A stretch of 64,000 nucleotides of DNA from Flaccisagitta enflata (taxonomy: Eukaryota > Chaetognatha > Sagittoidea > Aphragmophora): NCBI GenBank assembly GCA_965153355.1, contig OZ231127.1, positions 61,380,001 to 61,444,000 on the forward strand, in the 5' to 3' direction. Below the pieces are notes generated by a model. That model was not told the origin of the DNA. It worked only from the letters and a program-made list of their open reading frames with translations, and ran no database searches. Below, piece by piece: positions 10,480 to 21,961 of this stretch. Positions within the stretch are counted from its first letter, which is position 1; each line of letters opens with the position of its first letter. The translations under genes and the position numbers were made by a program.

Positions 10480-11690
10480 CAAGAAAGATTGAATGAATAA
10501 AGATTGAGGTTGAGAATTGAAGAAGCTGGAAGCAGTTGCATGTTTGGTATGTTTCATTTTTCCTTATTTGTATCGCAAACACAATAATGGTTAGACTTTT
10601 ACAAGTTTCAGGCGCGTGTTTGTGTATATCCAGGTGTGTGTGCGAACGAGAATGAAATTTGAATACAGAAGTCACTAACCCGGTAGATCTTGTTGTCATC
10701 ATTTCAACATAGAATGTAACAAGGAATGGCTTAGGAGGTCAAGGAACCCAATGAACATTCACACCACTTCAAAATAATGGCTAAAAAAAATCTGAGATAT
10801 CTGATGACGGAAGTTCATGCGTCTTTGAATGTGTGTTTGGCATAAGAATAATAAGAAAATCCACCTTTGTCTGTCTTTGAGATAAGACTAAGACAAAATC
10901 ATGATAACCTGAGCAAAGGTCATACATAGTTGAATATGCGTCAAGACCACAGAACTAATGCGAGCTTGCCTCTTTCAAGATCAAGTTTCATGTCATGATT
11001 TGAAAATAGCGTTAAGGTCGTAGTGTTTTGTCTACGATTGGGAGTTTTACTCGATTGATATAACACTGTCATTATAATGCGACTTAATTTCCCAATTCGC
11101 CAAATTATGATGATGTGAAAAATGTTATCCATCCCGTTGATGCACAAGTGAAACTTTGTTGTCGGTGAATGCGACGGTTCAACGGATAGATTGGTTTAAG
11201 TAGTGCCATGCACTAAAGTTTTTCATTACCACCAATGTGGCCTCAGTATTTCCTTTTTTGTCCAACAAATATCTTTTTTTAAAGTAATGAAAGTTGTGAT
11301 AATTCCATAGAAGAACTTTAGATAAATTCAATATCGAGAAAATCGAGCAATTCAATATTTGTATCAGGAAAAAAAAAGATCGTGAAAAATCAGTAGAAAT
11401 AAATTGATTGAATTCAAGATTAAGAATGAATTTGTTGAAGGCTTGAGTTCAGATTTGCTGCGCTACCTTTTCAAACATCTCTAACTAAGCCAACGCCTGG
11501 CTTTAATTACTGTTCACTTAACGTTTTTAGGTGCGACAAAGCAGCTCTGTAAGACTGTAACTGGCTGTGTCCGTCAGTCGGTTGGTTGCACTGGGTCACC
11601 GCTGGCTGGCTGGGCTGGCTGCCCGGCAACGCATCTGGTCGTGGCGATCCACACGCCGCACCTTATTGGTTTGTTTCTTAGGTTGCGGGA
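10480..11690. other. AT-rich unique-looking spacer, no gene seen
   Basis: About 1.2 kb with no microsatellite longer than about 20 bp and no long reading frame. I found neither a family repeat nor a supported exon. It could be intronic or intergenic. Confidence 0.6.
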
Positions 11691-11693
11691 CTA

Positions 11694-11925
11694 TCGCAAC
11701 TCTATAGCAGGCTTTGTCACGCAACTCTATAAGAGGCTTTGTCCGTCCGTCCGTCCGTTGGTCCGTCCGTTGGTCCGTTGGTCCGTCTATCCGTCCATGG
11801 TGATCGAGTCGAAAAGTGGGATATTCTTTATGCATGTTAGTGTGTGGGGTGGGGATTGGGGTCTGGATGGGGTTTGGATGCCCCTGCCCACCCGTCCGTA
11901 ACAATATTGTGACCCCGCGTCACTG
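11694..11925 (-). repeat. Family B short dispersed element (copy B2)
   Basis: In reverse: ACTCTATAAGAGGCTTTGTC, a GTCCGTCC/GTTGGTCC microsatellite, GTGATCGAGTCGAAAAGTGG, a GGGGTTTGGATG part, TGCCCCTGCCCACCCGTCCG, and AATATTGTGACCCCGCGTCA. The same order occurs at 20607-20808 and 48364-48592. Confidence 0.85.
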
Positions 11926-11929
11926 AGCC

Positions 11930-13019
11930 ATATTCTGCTCTCCCAGATAAGCGAGAAAAAAACCCGCCCCTTTCCACTTTCTCCCCTAAAAGGTTTTAGC
12001 CATCTACCTACAACCCTGCAATGATACTACAGTCCTTACCCATATTCCTAATCCCCCCCCCATAAATCCCATACCAAGAATCACTGAGCAGCGCTACCAA
12101 GTACCGGCAAAAAAATGTGGATGATAAGAATGTAACAAAAACAGAAGACAAACAGATTTTTGGAAAAGGCAGAATGTTAAGTTTAAAAGCTAATGGAGAT
12201 GCCGTATGCATATCAGTTAAAAAATACAGTTTTTGTCAATAGTGAAAAATTAAGAAAGCACCAATTGTAGTCAAGAAAAAAAAATTGATCTTTCATTAGC
12301 TTACTTACTCCGGTTTATAAGATTTGAATGAAATAAATTTTGGTAGCATTCCTTGATCTTATCTTATGATTATTAAAATTTGCTAAAAAAACTTTTTTAC
12401 CTCTTTGAAAAGTTTTGATTTTTGATTTTGAAAAATTCATAAATGGTTAAAGTGGTCCAAATTTTTGTGCATGCAATTTGAAAATATTAAAAAACTACAG
12501 AGACCAGATCCGTCATTTTGCAGATTTTTTAAATTTTGATCAATTTGTTTTTCTTTAATCTGTGGCTTATTTAGAAGAGCTCTGTGAAATAAGAACAAGA
12601 GGCATTTTTTTATCTGGAAAACAATAGATTTTTTGATGTAGCTTTTTTCAAAGTTTCTCTAAAAGCTAAGATATTTTTGGTTGAAGGTAATTTTTTTCAG
12701 AATGCGGTATTGATATGAGGCCTGCTATGTCTGATCTTAGGTTTGAGGCAAGTTGTAACTTGCAAGGGAAAAAGAGAAAGAAAAAGAATACATGGAAAGA
12801 AAGAAAAAATATTGTCAAGGATGAGAGGGACTGAAAGGGATGAATTGATGTGAAATTCATATGCATATTTAGCAGGACAGTAGAGCTAGAAAAAAAATGT
12901 CTTCAGGAAGCAAAATAACTTTTAGAGCTCTGAGGGATTAAGGCGAGTGGGGGGTAGGGAGGGGGCCCCGCGCCCCTGGTTAAGCATAGGGCCCCGCACC
13001 TTGTTGATCCGGCTCAGGA
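11930..13019. other. AT-rich spacer, no gene seen
   Basis: AT-rich sequence with runs of A and T. The stretch near 12950-13010 is G/C rich (GGGGGCCCCGCGCCCC). Short minus-strand open frames at 12008-12211 and 12666-12866 show no motif. Confidence 0.55.
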
Positions 13020-13021
13020 TA

Positions 13022-13457
13022 CACGCCGTATTTTTTAGAAGAACACAGTTTTTTAAGTGAGGCTCAGCGTTCTTATTTTTTAGCCAATTTTAAGGCTCAA
13101 ATGTTCTTAACCTGTTCTTATTTTTGTAGCATTGAAGATTTGTTAACGTAGTTACTAGCTATTCATATTCAGAAAAATTGATATGTTTTATTCTCAGTCC
13201 ATGCAAATTTTTTTTTTTGTGTAAATCATGAGATTAAAAAATTGTAAATAATAAAAGTAACTGGTTAAATTTTTTAGGTTGGAGGATTCTGCACTACTTT
13301 TTTTCAAAGTTTCCATAAAAAATCATATCAAAGCGCATTTTAGAATATATTCATGCCAAAATCTGAGCCTAAGCATGTTCTTAGGATGTTCTTATTTTTT
13401 TGCCAAATCTGAGGCTGATGTTCTTATAGACAGTGTTCTTAGACAAAATACAGCGTG
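13022..13457. mobile_element. TA-flanked inverted-repeat element (MITE-like)
   Basis: The left end CACGCCGTATTTTTTAGAAG and the right end (reverse complement CACGCTGTATTTTGTCTAAG) match at about 18 of 20 positions and abut TA at both sides. The inner arms repeat GAGGCTCAGCGTTCTTATTT in inverted form. There is no coding capacity. Confidence 0.75.
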
Positions 13458-13499
13458 TAATGAGCTCTGAGGGGCACTGGTCCAAAATGAGCAAAGGAC

Positions 13500-13710
13500 C
13501 TATGCAAGGCTGGAATTAAAGCTTGTAGGCTAGGATTTGAGCTTTGAGACTGAGATTCGAGCTAGGAGGGAGGGATTGGAGCCAAGAGGCTGGAACTTTA
13601 GCTTAGAGACTGGGATCAGTTTGAGTGATCAATTTGAGTGGGATCGATTTGAGCCCTAAAGGCTAGGATAAGAGCCTCGAGGCAGGAATTTCCGCCTCAG
13701 GCCGGGATTT
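13500..13710. repeat. ~28-bp degenerate GAGGCTGGGATTTGAGC minisatellite
   Basis: Seven or so units with the words GGCTAGGATTTGAGC, GAGGCTGGAACTTTAGC and GAGACTGGGATC. Related in wording to the arrays at 25080-25490, 39745-40030 and 58030-58260. Confidence 0.75.
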
Positions 13711-13714
13711 AAAC

Positions 13715-14510
13715 CGCAAAGAAATGCCCTGTGACGATGTACCAAATAAAGCAACAGAGCATTTTCGCTTTTGAGACTTCCTTTTTCTAATTTGTTGTCT
13801 TTAAAACTTTTTTCCTTTAAATTACCTTCCTCAAACTTCCCAAGCCTCCAAGTCCCAACTCACCCCCTTTCTGAGTAGCGGCGCTACTGTTACTATCATT
13901 ATAGTAGGGTGTTAGGAGAAATTTGGACTAGTTTCATTTTATCAACTTAAAAGGAGTGTTGCTCCTAAACGAAAAGTGATACTGACGCATTCAAAAGAGT
14001 CAAGACTGATTTTTTAAATGAGAGTAATCTTGGTTCAGTAGATTATGAAAATCTATTTGTTCAGGAGCTAAGCCAATCGGTTTCGGAGCAACGCCGGTCA
14101 AAACTTCGTTGCTAATCCTGTACTTACAATCGTTGTCGTCTAGACATGGAAATACGGGGGAACTTATATCACTTACATATTGAGGACTGATGTTTAGAAT
14201 ATGCGACCTAGATCATAAGTCTTTGTTCACCTTTAAACCTCAACAACTAGACATTGGGTAAAGAGATAGTGAGATTCAGAAACAGCTTCAAAAAATCTTT
14301 GAGTCCAATCCCATCCTGGTAGCTCAAAGCGTTTAGAAATGAGAGCAGTTTCAAGATTGCTTGTAACCTTTGAATGTTGAGAAATGAATTGAACAGTTTT
14401 CTTGTGCGATCTATCACACCGTGCACTTGCTTGTATGGAGATAAAAAATTGGACTGAACAATCGCCAGTTCAAGGGCTACTATCGTTATTCCCCAACACT
14501 CATTAAAAAA
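13715..14510. other. Spacer with a half-terminus of the 58500-59007 element
   Basis: Mostly unremarkable sequence. At 14126-14162 the motif GTCGTCTAGACATGGAAATA followed by CGGGGG matches one terminus of the TA-flanked element at 58500-59007. At 14270-14350 the internal core (GGTAGCTCAAAGCGTTTAGA) is shared with elements at 19681, 46534 and 59033. This is probably a decayed element of that group. Confidence 0.6.
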
Positions 14511-14920
14511 AACAAGGCCGGATACACGGCTACCGAAGTCACGTGCGGGTGGGCAGGGGCCATATTCACACCTTTTTTTAGTGAATTTTTTGGGAGAGCC
14601 AACCGGGCTCTCTCCTCACAATTTTACAGAGCCCAACGGCAAAACAGCGAGCCCGGCAAAAAAACAATGCTGGTTGGAAGGTTACACAAATTGTGTGTGG
14701 GCGGTCAGGGGTAGTGAGGAGATTTGCTAGAAAACATTTGGGCATGAGAAGTGGCATTAAAATCACCTGTAAATGCACAAAAAGAAAAAAAAACAATGTC
14801 ACCGATCAATAGAGCAACAGATGGACTAATGAATGGACCAACCAACCGATGGACAGACCAACAGATGGACAGACCGCCCAACATAGTGGGTTACAGAGTA
14901 GCGAGCAAACGTGCAAATTT
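14511..14920 (+). repeat. Family A element, long copy (A6)
   Basis: Head AACAAGGCCGGATACACGGC and GTGCGGGTGGGCAGGGGCC at 14511-14562. Then an insert contains CCGGGCTCTCTCCTC, a second GGGxAGxxGTAGTGAGGAG-like motif, a degenerate GGACAGACC microsatellite, and a tail ATAGTGGGTTACAGAGTAGC. The tail lacks the perfect palindrome. It may be two overlapping copies. Confidence 0.65.
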
Positions 14921-15239
14921 TGCTCTATTTTTTAAAAATGTGAGAGCTTCATGGCACTCATCTTTCAATGGTAATTTTTCCTCTTTCTCATAATAGAAAT
15001 AAATAGATTTTAAAGGAAGCAAAAATCATCACATGTTAACCTTTTTTTTTAAACCATCAAAATAATGACAATATTACATGAAAAAGGAGATGCTTTACTT
15101 GTTGATCAATTCTACATTTGACGAGGTGACTATAGTAGAAGTTCATTTTAGTCACTCATAACTTGTGAATTGGGTTTTCTTCTCATGATTTTACAAAAAT
15201 CTTCCAATCAATTCGAGTCCAAAAATGGTTTCAACTTTG

Positions 15240-15477
15240 AGAGAGCCAGCCGGGCTCAGAGCCAGCAAAACCAGAGAGCCCGACTGCAAAATAGAGAGCC
15301 ACGGGCTCGCGGGCTCGCTCTAAAAAAAGGCCTGGCCATATTTGAGGTCACCAGACCATTTGGGTAGGAACAGTGAGGTCGAAAAAATAAAATCATAAAA
15401 AAAAAGTAGTGTGACCGACCGACCAACCAACCGACGGACAAAGCAGGTTGTAGAGTCGCGTGCACGCGACTAAAAAT
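15240..15477 (+). repeat. Family A tail copy (A7) with GAGAGCC/GGGCTC inverted words
   Basis: GAGCCAGCCGGGCTCAGAGCC words at 15240-15320 are followed by a GACCGACCAACC microsatellite, GACAAAGCAGGTTGTAGAGT and the perfect palindrome GTCGCGTGCACGCGAC at 15455-15470, then TAAAAAT. The last ~70 bp are nearly identical to 57635-57707. Confidence 0.8.
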
Positions 15478-15734
15478 CTGGATCATAAAAACTTGAAGGA
15501 CAATCTACACTCAGTAAGGACTGACATAAGATTGTACAAAATGTAAGGTGACAAGGTCTGGCAAAATAAACTTCAGAAGCTTTTCAAATCATTACAGTGG
15601 CCCATTGAAGCAGGCGTTACCACGGCAGGATGTTAGATTAAGTATGTAAACCATAATATCAATTGATTTATCAATATTTCATGAGTAAATGAGCTTTTAG
15701 TCCAAGTGAACGAATACTTATGTTCTAGGTGGTA

Positions 15735-16150
15735 AATGAATAAAAGAAGGTTTTATTGATGATACATGCTGGTCGCCATATAAACATATTTCCATGTACT
15801 CTCACTAATATATAAATATTTTGACAAATTTTTTTGAGGGAACAAAGCCTATGATAAAATTTGCTACAACTTACCTACGGTATATTTTGTAAGATTATCG
15901 CACTTTTCAGTTGCTAAGGAGCGTAACTGTATGACAGCCCTTTGATGCTCCCTAGCTAGCAGTATTCCTTCAGAATTACCGTAGGAAAATTGTAGCAAAT
16001 CTAACTTTGAGTAATTTTCCCTAAATAATAATTAATAATTAATAATTAATAATTGTCAAAATATTGATATTTCAGTGGGAATACATAGAAATATTTCCAT
16101 GGCAATTGACATCCATAATCAATAAAGCATCTTTCCATTTGTTTTCTTTA
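15735..16150. mobile_element. ~410-bp imperfect palindrome (foldback/MITE-like)
   Basis: Arms of about 150 bp are inverted relative to each other. AAATTTGCTACAACTTACCT followed by ACGGTA on the left mirrors TACCGTAGGAAAATTGTAGC on the right. ATATTTCCATGTACTCTCAC on the left mirrors GTGGGAATACATAGAAATAT on the right. A short (AATAATT)n tract lies in the right arm. Exact ends are unclear. Confidence 0.7.
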
Positions 16151-16239
16151 CAAATATCAATCTTTTAAATTCGTCTTTCTAATATAGATCCCGTAAGTCT
16201 AGATGATATTTACTGTAACCAAATAGATTGTGTACTTAC

Positions 16240-16339
16240 CAAAGAAGAAACTTGTTACCACGGTCAGTTGTCTGCTCTTTGGATGCTGTTCGCCGATGGG
16301 GTTGCTGGAGTTAGCCTCAAACTAGTCGTGAGCTCAAAC
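16240..16339 (-). other. Candidate 100-nt spliced exon, not coding in any full frame
   Basis: Read on the minus strand, a textbook acceptor (CCATTTTTTTACAG) ends at 16340. A textbook donor (TTTGGTAAGTAC) begins at 16239. The 100 nt between them are less AT-rich than their surroundings. All three frames contain stops. The best one (phase 1) reads 24 codons, including LRLTPATPSANSIQRADN, before TGA. It could be an untranslated or non-coding RNA exon, a stop-containing alternative exon, a decayed coding exon, or chance. No neighbouring exon was recognised. Confidence 0.3.
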
Positions 16340-16618
16340 CTGTAAAAAAATGGATATAAATAAGGATATCAAATGATATCAAATGATTTTTATCAGTTCA
16401 TCAACACTTCAAGAAAAAAGTTCTTTAATGTCAGAGAATCAAAATGAATGCTATCAAGAGCCTAAAAAGGAATTTTTGATACCAATTTTCAAACTGAGAA
16501 TTTTCTAAGTATATTTTTCATAATTCATCATTTTTTCAATGCTTCAGTTTGTTATCAAATTAGGCAATTCACCGTTAGTGAAAGGGAATTTGGTCTAAAA
16601 AGGCGAGTCACTTTTAAA

Positions 16619-16827
16619 GCAACAAGTGACGCGGGTTCACAATATCGTTGCGGACGAGTGGGCAAGTCCACATCCCAACCCCCCTCCCACACACACAAAC
16701 ATACACTAACAGTATCTAAAACGCTTGTTTTTCCGCTTTTCAACGCAATGACCCGGGACCAATAGACCGACGGATGGATGGACAGACAGACAAAGCCTCT
16801 TATAGAGTTTTAAGTCCGCTACTAAAA
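16619..16827 (+). repeat. Family B short dispersed element (copy B3)
   Basis: Head AACAAGTGACGCGGGTTCAC then AATATCGTTGCGGACGAGTG, GGGCAAGTCCACATCCC, a middle part with AAAACGCTTGTTTTTCCGC, a degenerate GACGGATGGATGG tract, and the tail GACAAAGCCTCTTATAGAGT followed by AAGTCCGCTACTAAAAA. Confidence 0.85.
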
Positions 16828-16879
16828 ACTGTTAACAAGGGATATTGTAACAGTACAACCAGTCGCCCAAGGGCAATAT

Positions 16880-17354
16880 GTGGTCAGCGATACTCGTTGC
16901 CCTGCTTTGTATGTATGTGAATGGTTAGCAGGGCAGTGGCTTCAAAGGGGACAATGTCCTGTAGAACACAGGGGGACTTCTGCTCCATTGCACCATTGAA
17001 TAACATAAAATTGACAAAAAATGAATATTTCAATAGTTTAAAAAACTTGGAAATTGATGAAAAAATAAAAAACACAGAAGTTTCCATTGAATAGTATGCA
17101 GAATGTGAAATATCCGCTGAACACCAGGGAAAATTGATATAAAAATAAAACAAATATAGAATTCCGATTGAAAAGTATGGAAAATTGATGAAAAATAAAA
17201 AAACGTAAAATTCCTATTGAATAACATGGGAAATTTACAAAAAGATGAAAAAATGGCGGGGGTAGGGGGGGGGACAAACAAATGAACGGACAAACAAACA
17301 AAAGTCCCCCGTGTTCTACACGACATCGTCCCCTTCGGGGCCGCCGCCCAAAAG
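16880..17354. mobile_element. Family C foldback element (copy C3) enclosing a minisatellite
   Basis: Left arm TTGCCCTGCTTTG, GCAGGGCAGTGGCTTC, AATGTCCTGTAGAACACAGG. The right arm GTCCCCCGTGTTCTACACGA followed by CATCGTCCCCTTCGGGGCCG is its inverted counterpart. The interior is a degenerate ~45-bp tandem repeat with TTCCTATTGAATAACATGGG, which also occurs, in the opposite sense, inside copy C4 (54000-54240). Confidence 0.75.
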
Positions 17355-17528
17355 CCAGATTAATTTGTTCAATATCTTGGCCTCCAAGGGCGAGGTTCAG
17401 CTTCAGTTTCAGCTACAGCTTCAATAATGATTGAAATGTTTCCGTCTCTGGTATGCCCAGTTGCTTGGTTTTTGCAAGATACTTCTAAAACAATCTGGGA
17501 TTGGCAGTCTTTTCCCCTCTCACATGAA

Positions 17529-17728
17529 AACAAATGAGGCGGGGTCACATTATCGTTGCAGATGGTTGGGCAGGGGCGTCCACACCCCAATCCAATACAC
17601 AAACATACACAACAAGAATCCAAAACACTTGTTTTTCCACTTTTTGATTTGATCACTATTGATGGACCAATGGACCAACAGACCAATTGGCAGACAGACA
17701 AAGCATACAGTTACGTGTCCGCAACTAA
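17529..17728 (+). repeat. Family B short dispersed element (copy B4)
   Basis: GAGGCGGGGTCACATTATCG then GGGCAGGGGCGTCCACACCC, the AAACACTTGTTTTTCCACTT middle, GATGGACCAATGGACC microsatellite, and tail CAGACAGACAAAGCATACAG ending CGTGTCCGCAACTAAT. Confidence 0.8.
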
Positions 17729-17806
17729 TGATGGAGAAATTTATAACATCTTCAGAAAAAACAGTTTTCTCAGTCAATCCTTATATCTTAGCTATCTTTA
17801 TATCTA

Positions 17807-18757
17807 ACCATGGCGTCAATAAAAATGGCCGCCATGTTCAATTTGCTGCTGTGAGTTCAATTTTTGGACTAGATTGATAATTTTTGAGATGGTGATAATA
17901 TTTCAAATTTCTGACTTAGCAAAAAAATCAGAATTCAAAAAAGTTCATTTTTGTGTCCGCAGCATTAATTTTTGTGAACAGTATTCTAATACAAATTGAT
18001 CAATAACTTTTTACAATGATTCTTTTTGGAACTTTAAAAAATGACTTTTTTTTCATCATTGCACTTGAATTTTTCAAAGACGGAGAAAGTATAAATGATA
18101 TTTGACCCAGCAAAAAAATCAGAACTCAAAAAAGCTAATTTTTGTGGTCACAATAATGATTTTGAAACAAGGGAATAAAATCAGTGTTTGATCAAAATTT
18201 TTTACTAACTTCAATTTTTTGCAGTGAGCTCATTTTTTCAGCTAGTCTCACAATTTCTTAGGTGGAAATACTTCATCCAATTTCCGACTCAACAAAAAAA
18301 TCAGAACTTAAAAATGTTGATTTTTGCACTACTTTTTGTTGATTTTACTAAAAATGTGCAAAATTATCTCTAAAACACCTGTTGTCCCACCTCTTTAATG
18401 AAATATTTTTTTGAAACAGGCGTGATTTTTTTCAAGTGTGTGATAGTTTTACAATTTATTTACCAGCTGCAAAAATCAGAACTTGAAAAAGTGTATTTTT
18501 GTGTCTGTGGCATGAGTTTTTGTAAAACATTACAAAAACAAAAAAATGCAAAAAAAAGTGATTCGGCGGTTCATATTTGGATGCCTTTCACAAAAATTGA
18601 TGCCATGGGTACATTTGTTGACTTTTTTGAGTTCTGATTTTTTCTCTGAGCCAGAAATTTGGAGTTCTATCACCACCTAGAAAATTTTGAAGCTAGTCAA
18701 AAAATTGAACTCAGGGTAGGGGTTTGAATAGGCGGCCATTTTTATTGACGCCATGGT
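17807..18757. mobile_element. TA-flanked long-inverted-repeat element (MITE-like)
   Basis: Starts ACCATGGCGTCAATAAAAAT and ends with the reverse complement of that sequence. TA lies on both sides (17805-17806 and 18758-18759). The arms align for about 200 bp (GGCCGCCAT, CTGAGTTCAATTTTTxGACTAG, AAAAAATCAGAACTCAAAAA). The centre is AT rich and contains further inverted copies of the same arm. It has no open frame of note. Confidence 0.85.
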
Positions 18758-18759
18758 TA

Positions 18760-19448
18760 CACCGTATTTAAATCGAAATGGCAAATAGTAAACCTTTGTA
18801 GCTCCAAAACCACTAGCTCAGAGACCTTCAAATTTTCAGTGAATGTTGGTTACAAGTGACCATTTTATCATGCAAAAACCATTTCATTCTCAATAGTTTG
18901 GGGTCAGTAAAATAAACGGAATAGGCCAAATTTTCAAGGCTTAATCTTTTTTTCTTGTTTTATTTGAGAAGACTTGTCTTTATCCTTATACAGATATCAA
19001 AGAAATTGAGCTAGAACTCCAGGGTTGGTCTCAAATGATAGGAAATTTTTCAACGATTACACATTCACCAAAAAAAGTTGAAAAAGGTTGGAAATATTTT
19101 GAGGTTATCATTGGTTTTTGACAATCATTGCTAAAATCCAGAATGTCAATCATTTGAAAATTATTCAAATCTTCATAAATACAACAAAATGATGAAATTT
19201 TTAAGCAGAACTTATATTCATGATTTGTTACTCTTCTAAGTGTAGCTGGGAGAAATTGATTTTTTCCATGAAATTGATGGCTTTTCAATGCTTTAATGAC
19301 CCCCCAACTATTCAGTATTAAAATCTGAGTTTTAGCATGAAAAAATGGTCTGTTGTTACCAACATTCACTAAAAATTTGAAGGCTTTCAGGCTAGTAGTC
19401 TTGGAGCTACAAAGGTTTACTATTTGCCATTTCAATTTAAAGACGGTG
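18760..19448. mobile_element. TA-flanked long-inverted-repeat element abutting the previous one
   Basis: Starts CACCGTATTTAAATCGAAAT and ends with the inverse of CACCGTCTTTAAATTGAAAT. Between 18777-18808 and 19401-19432 there is a perfect 32-bp inverted match (AAATGGCAAATAGTAAACCT...). TA flanks both ends. The left TA is the same dinucleotide that ends the 17807-18757 element. The minus-strand open frame at 19031-19435 (134 codons) lies wholly inside and shows no recognised domain. Confidence 0.85.
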
Positions 19449-19680
19449 TATCTTTATATTACATTCTAAGCCCACCAGATTCTTTTTTACTCCCAATTTT
19501 GACCATTTTCCCAGTTTGCCTATTGATAAGAGGGGTGTTATTACATTTTGTATGGGTAATGAGGAAGGGGTATGATTTTGAGCCACATCCCTTCAACAGA
19601 GAACTTTCCATTGACTTTGCATAATTTGCTAATGAGATATACAGAATTCATTATGATTATTGTAGTCATTCTATCAAATA

Positions 19681-20291
19681 CTACATAGGAAAAAAGTCTA
19701 CGTTCACCTATTAGTAATAATTACCATACTTCTAGTCAAGATAAGTAAGAAAAATTGGTGAGATTCAGAAACTACTTTGAAAGATCTATCATTTGGGACC
19801 AATCCCATTCTTGTGGATTTAACCGTTTAGAAATGAGAGCGATTTTAAGATGACATATCTTTTTGGAAAATGAAGAAAAAACAGAATCCAATCAGTTTTG
19901 GTGAGCGCTGTTGTCAACACAGATTAAGTTATTGTGTTGGTATATTTTCTTTGTTATAATGGATATTTTTCATGCACTGGCATAAGATTATCCCACAAAG
20001 TCCCAATGTCACTATAGTTGATAACCTTTGCCAAAATTGAGCATCTGGAATAAGAGGAATGAGTGATATCAACTGAGTAGGTGATAATAAGCTACGGGAA
20101 AGTTCTCATGACATATCTTGTTAGAATTCACGTTGAGGCTCAGCTAATTATTACAATGCCAAACGGAAGTAGCCATAACCTAAGCAGGACACCAAATGAT
20201 ATTGCCAAGAAAAAAAACACCATGTTTTGTTGACATTTTTGGCATAAATGCACTGTTCCCTCCAGTGAACGTAGACTTTTTTCCTAGGTAG
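19681..20291. mobile_element. TA-flanked inverted-repeat element (MITE-like)
   Basis: The left end CTACATAGGAAAAAAGTCTA followed by CGTTCAC mirrors the right end GTGAACGTAGACTTTTTTCC followed by TAGGTAG. TA abuts both ends. The interior carries the shared core ACCGTTTAGAAATGAGAGC (about 19820), also seen in different elements at 46534, 47815 and 59033. Confidence 0.8.
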
Positions 20292-20454
20292 TAGGTATGA
20301 AAAACGAATAGAGAGAACGATGGAAGGAAAGACAAACAAATGCAACAAAGTAGCTCACATGCCACTCAGTAGAGATTTTGAGTATCTTTTGAAGAATTCA
20401 GTTTAAAAGAAATAGAAACTGTTTGACCGGTACACTTATTTCTTTTCATAAGAA

Positions 20455-20606
20455 CCAAGTTTATAAGAACGTTAGGCTTTAAATTCTGAAAGATTTAAGA
20501 ACATGCTATGAACATTGTAAACCTTCATTTCTTCAAAAATTTAAGAACATTAGGCTTAAAATCTTTTAAGATTTAGAAAACATACTAAAAACATTTGAAA
20601 GCTTCA
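20455..20606 (-). repeat. Dispersed repeat rich in TTAAGAACATTAGGCTT
   Basis: ATAAGAACGTTAGGCTTTAA and TTTAAGAACATGCTATGAAC match in reverse the sequence at 52440-52575. A weaker partial copy is at 51660-51730. It lies directly beside family B copy B5. Confidence 0.65.
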
Positions 20607-20808
20607 TTTTTAGTTGAGAGGCTTTGTCCGTCCGTCCGTTGGTCCATCCATCGGTCCGTAACTCAAGAGTCGAAAAATGGAAAAACGCGCATTTTAGATG
20701 TTTTTTGGGTAGGTGTAATGGTGGGGAGGGGGCATGGGGTGTGGATGGGGGTTGGATGTCCTTGCCCACCCGTCCGCAACGATATTGTGACCAAGCGTCA
20801 CTTGTTTC
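20607..20808 (-). repeat. Family B short dispersed element (copy B5)
   Basis: In reverse: GTTGAGAGGCTTTGTCCGTC, the microsatellite, AACTCAAGAGTCGAAAAATG, the G-rich GGTGTGGATGGGGGTTGGAT, CCTTGCCCACCCGTCCGCAA and CGATATTGTGACC. Confidence 0.85.
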
Positions 20809-21961
20809 TTTGAAAATAATAAACCAGGACATAAATATGTAATTTTTTTTTCTTTTACAGTGGTTTTACTCAATTCCCATTCATTAAAAATCCTAAACCT
20901 GCTGCTTTGTTGTTTCATTGTCATTTTCTCTCATATTTTTTAGAAGACAAACTCAAACCTTCTAAGATTGTTCTTAATAAAAGGTTAAAAGCTGTATTCC
21001 GTCTGCGGTCTTTCGGTTTGTAGCTCAAAGTTTAGAAGGGTCAAAAGGGCGAGTCCCCTTATACCTATGAAGTTGGGTCTTAAAATGTGCGTATCACCTT
21101 GGGGAACACTGATCCAGGTTCATTATACCCAGTTTCAGGTGCTAGTTCGAACGTCCCCAAAAAAAGTGCCCAAAATGGCCAAAATTAGCCATTTTTGACC
21201 GTTTTTGGCCCTTAAACCTATCTAAAACATGGAGTAGAGCCATGAAATTTTGCACACACATGTATCAGACCCTAATTTAGTTGTATGTAAAAAATTTTGA
21301 ACCTCAGAAATTTTTTAGGTACCTAAATATGGAAAAAACATGTTTTCATGAATTTTGAAAGAAAAAAAAAACCCCCTTTAAGTTCACGATTTGGACAAAA
21401 TTTTTACTGAAGATACTTCATTATACCTCCATGCAAAATTTCATCAAAATCGGAGCACTTTAAGTACCCAAAATTGTCTTCAAAAATCCAAAAATGGAAA
21501 AAAATGACTTCGAAAATCGTCTTTTGGCTGGGGACATTGCCATGTTATGGCAGGGACGTATGAACCAAGGGCTAAAATTCCTTTTAGTGACTGTTGTTGA
21601 TGCCCAAAAAAAATTTCATGACCCTGAGAGCACTTTTTGGGTGTCAAATAACACTTTTATGGAGACGGTAGGACCCGAAATCGCGAAATTTGACAATTTT
21701 TGGCCTTTTTTTCAAGTTATAACCTGAAAAAAAGTTGAAATATCGGCCTATTATTTTTCATGCACATATCATAGACCTTAATAAAGATTCATGATGAAAA
21801 ATTTTTTTGCTAGAAAGATTTCCACGTACCTAAATTAAGAAAAATTGGGTTTTTCGCGATTTTTTGAATGAAAAATAATGTTGTTACCCCCCTTAAAGTT
21901 CACCAATTTGGACAAAATTTTTACTGGAGATACTTCACATTATGAAGTACCTCCATGCAAA

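Noticed and set aside
19031-19435. A 134-codon minus-strand open frame of non-repetitive look
   Set aside because: It lies entirely within the TA-flanked inverted-repeat element 18760-19448 and runs through its arm. No domain or start context supports it.
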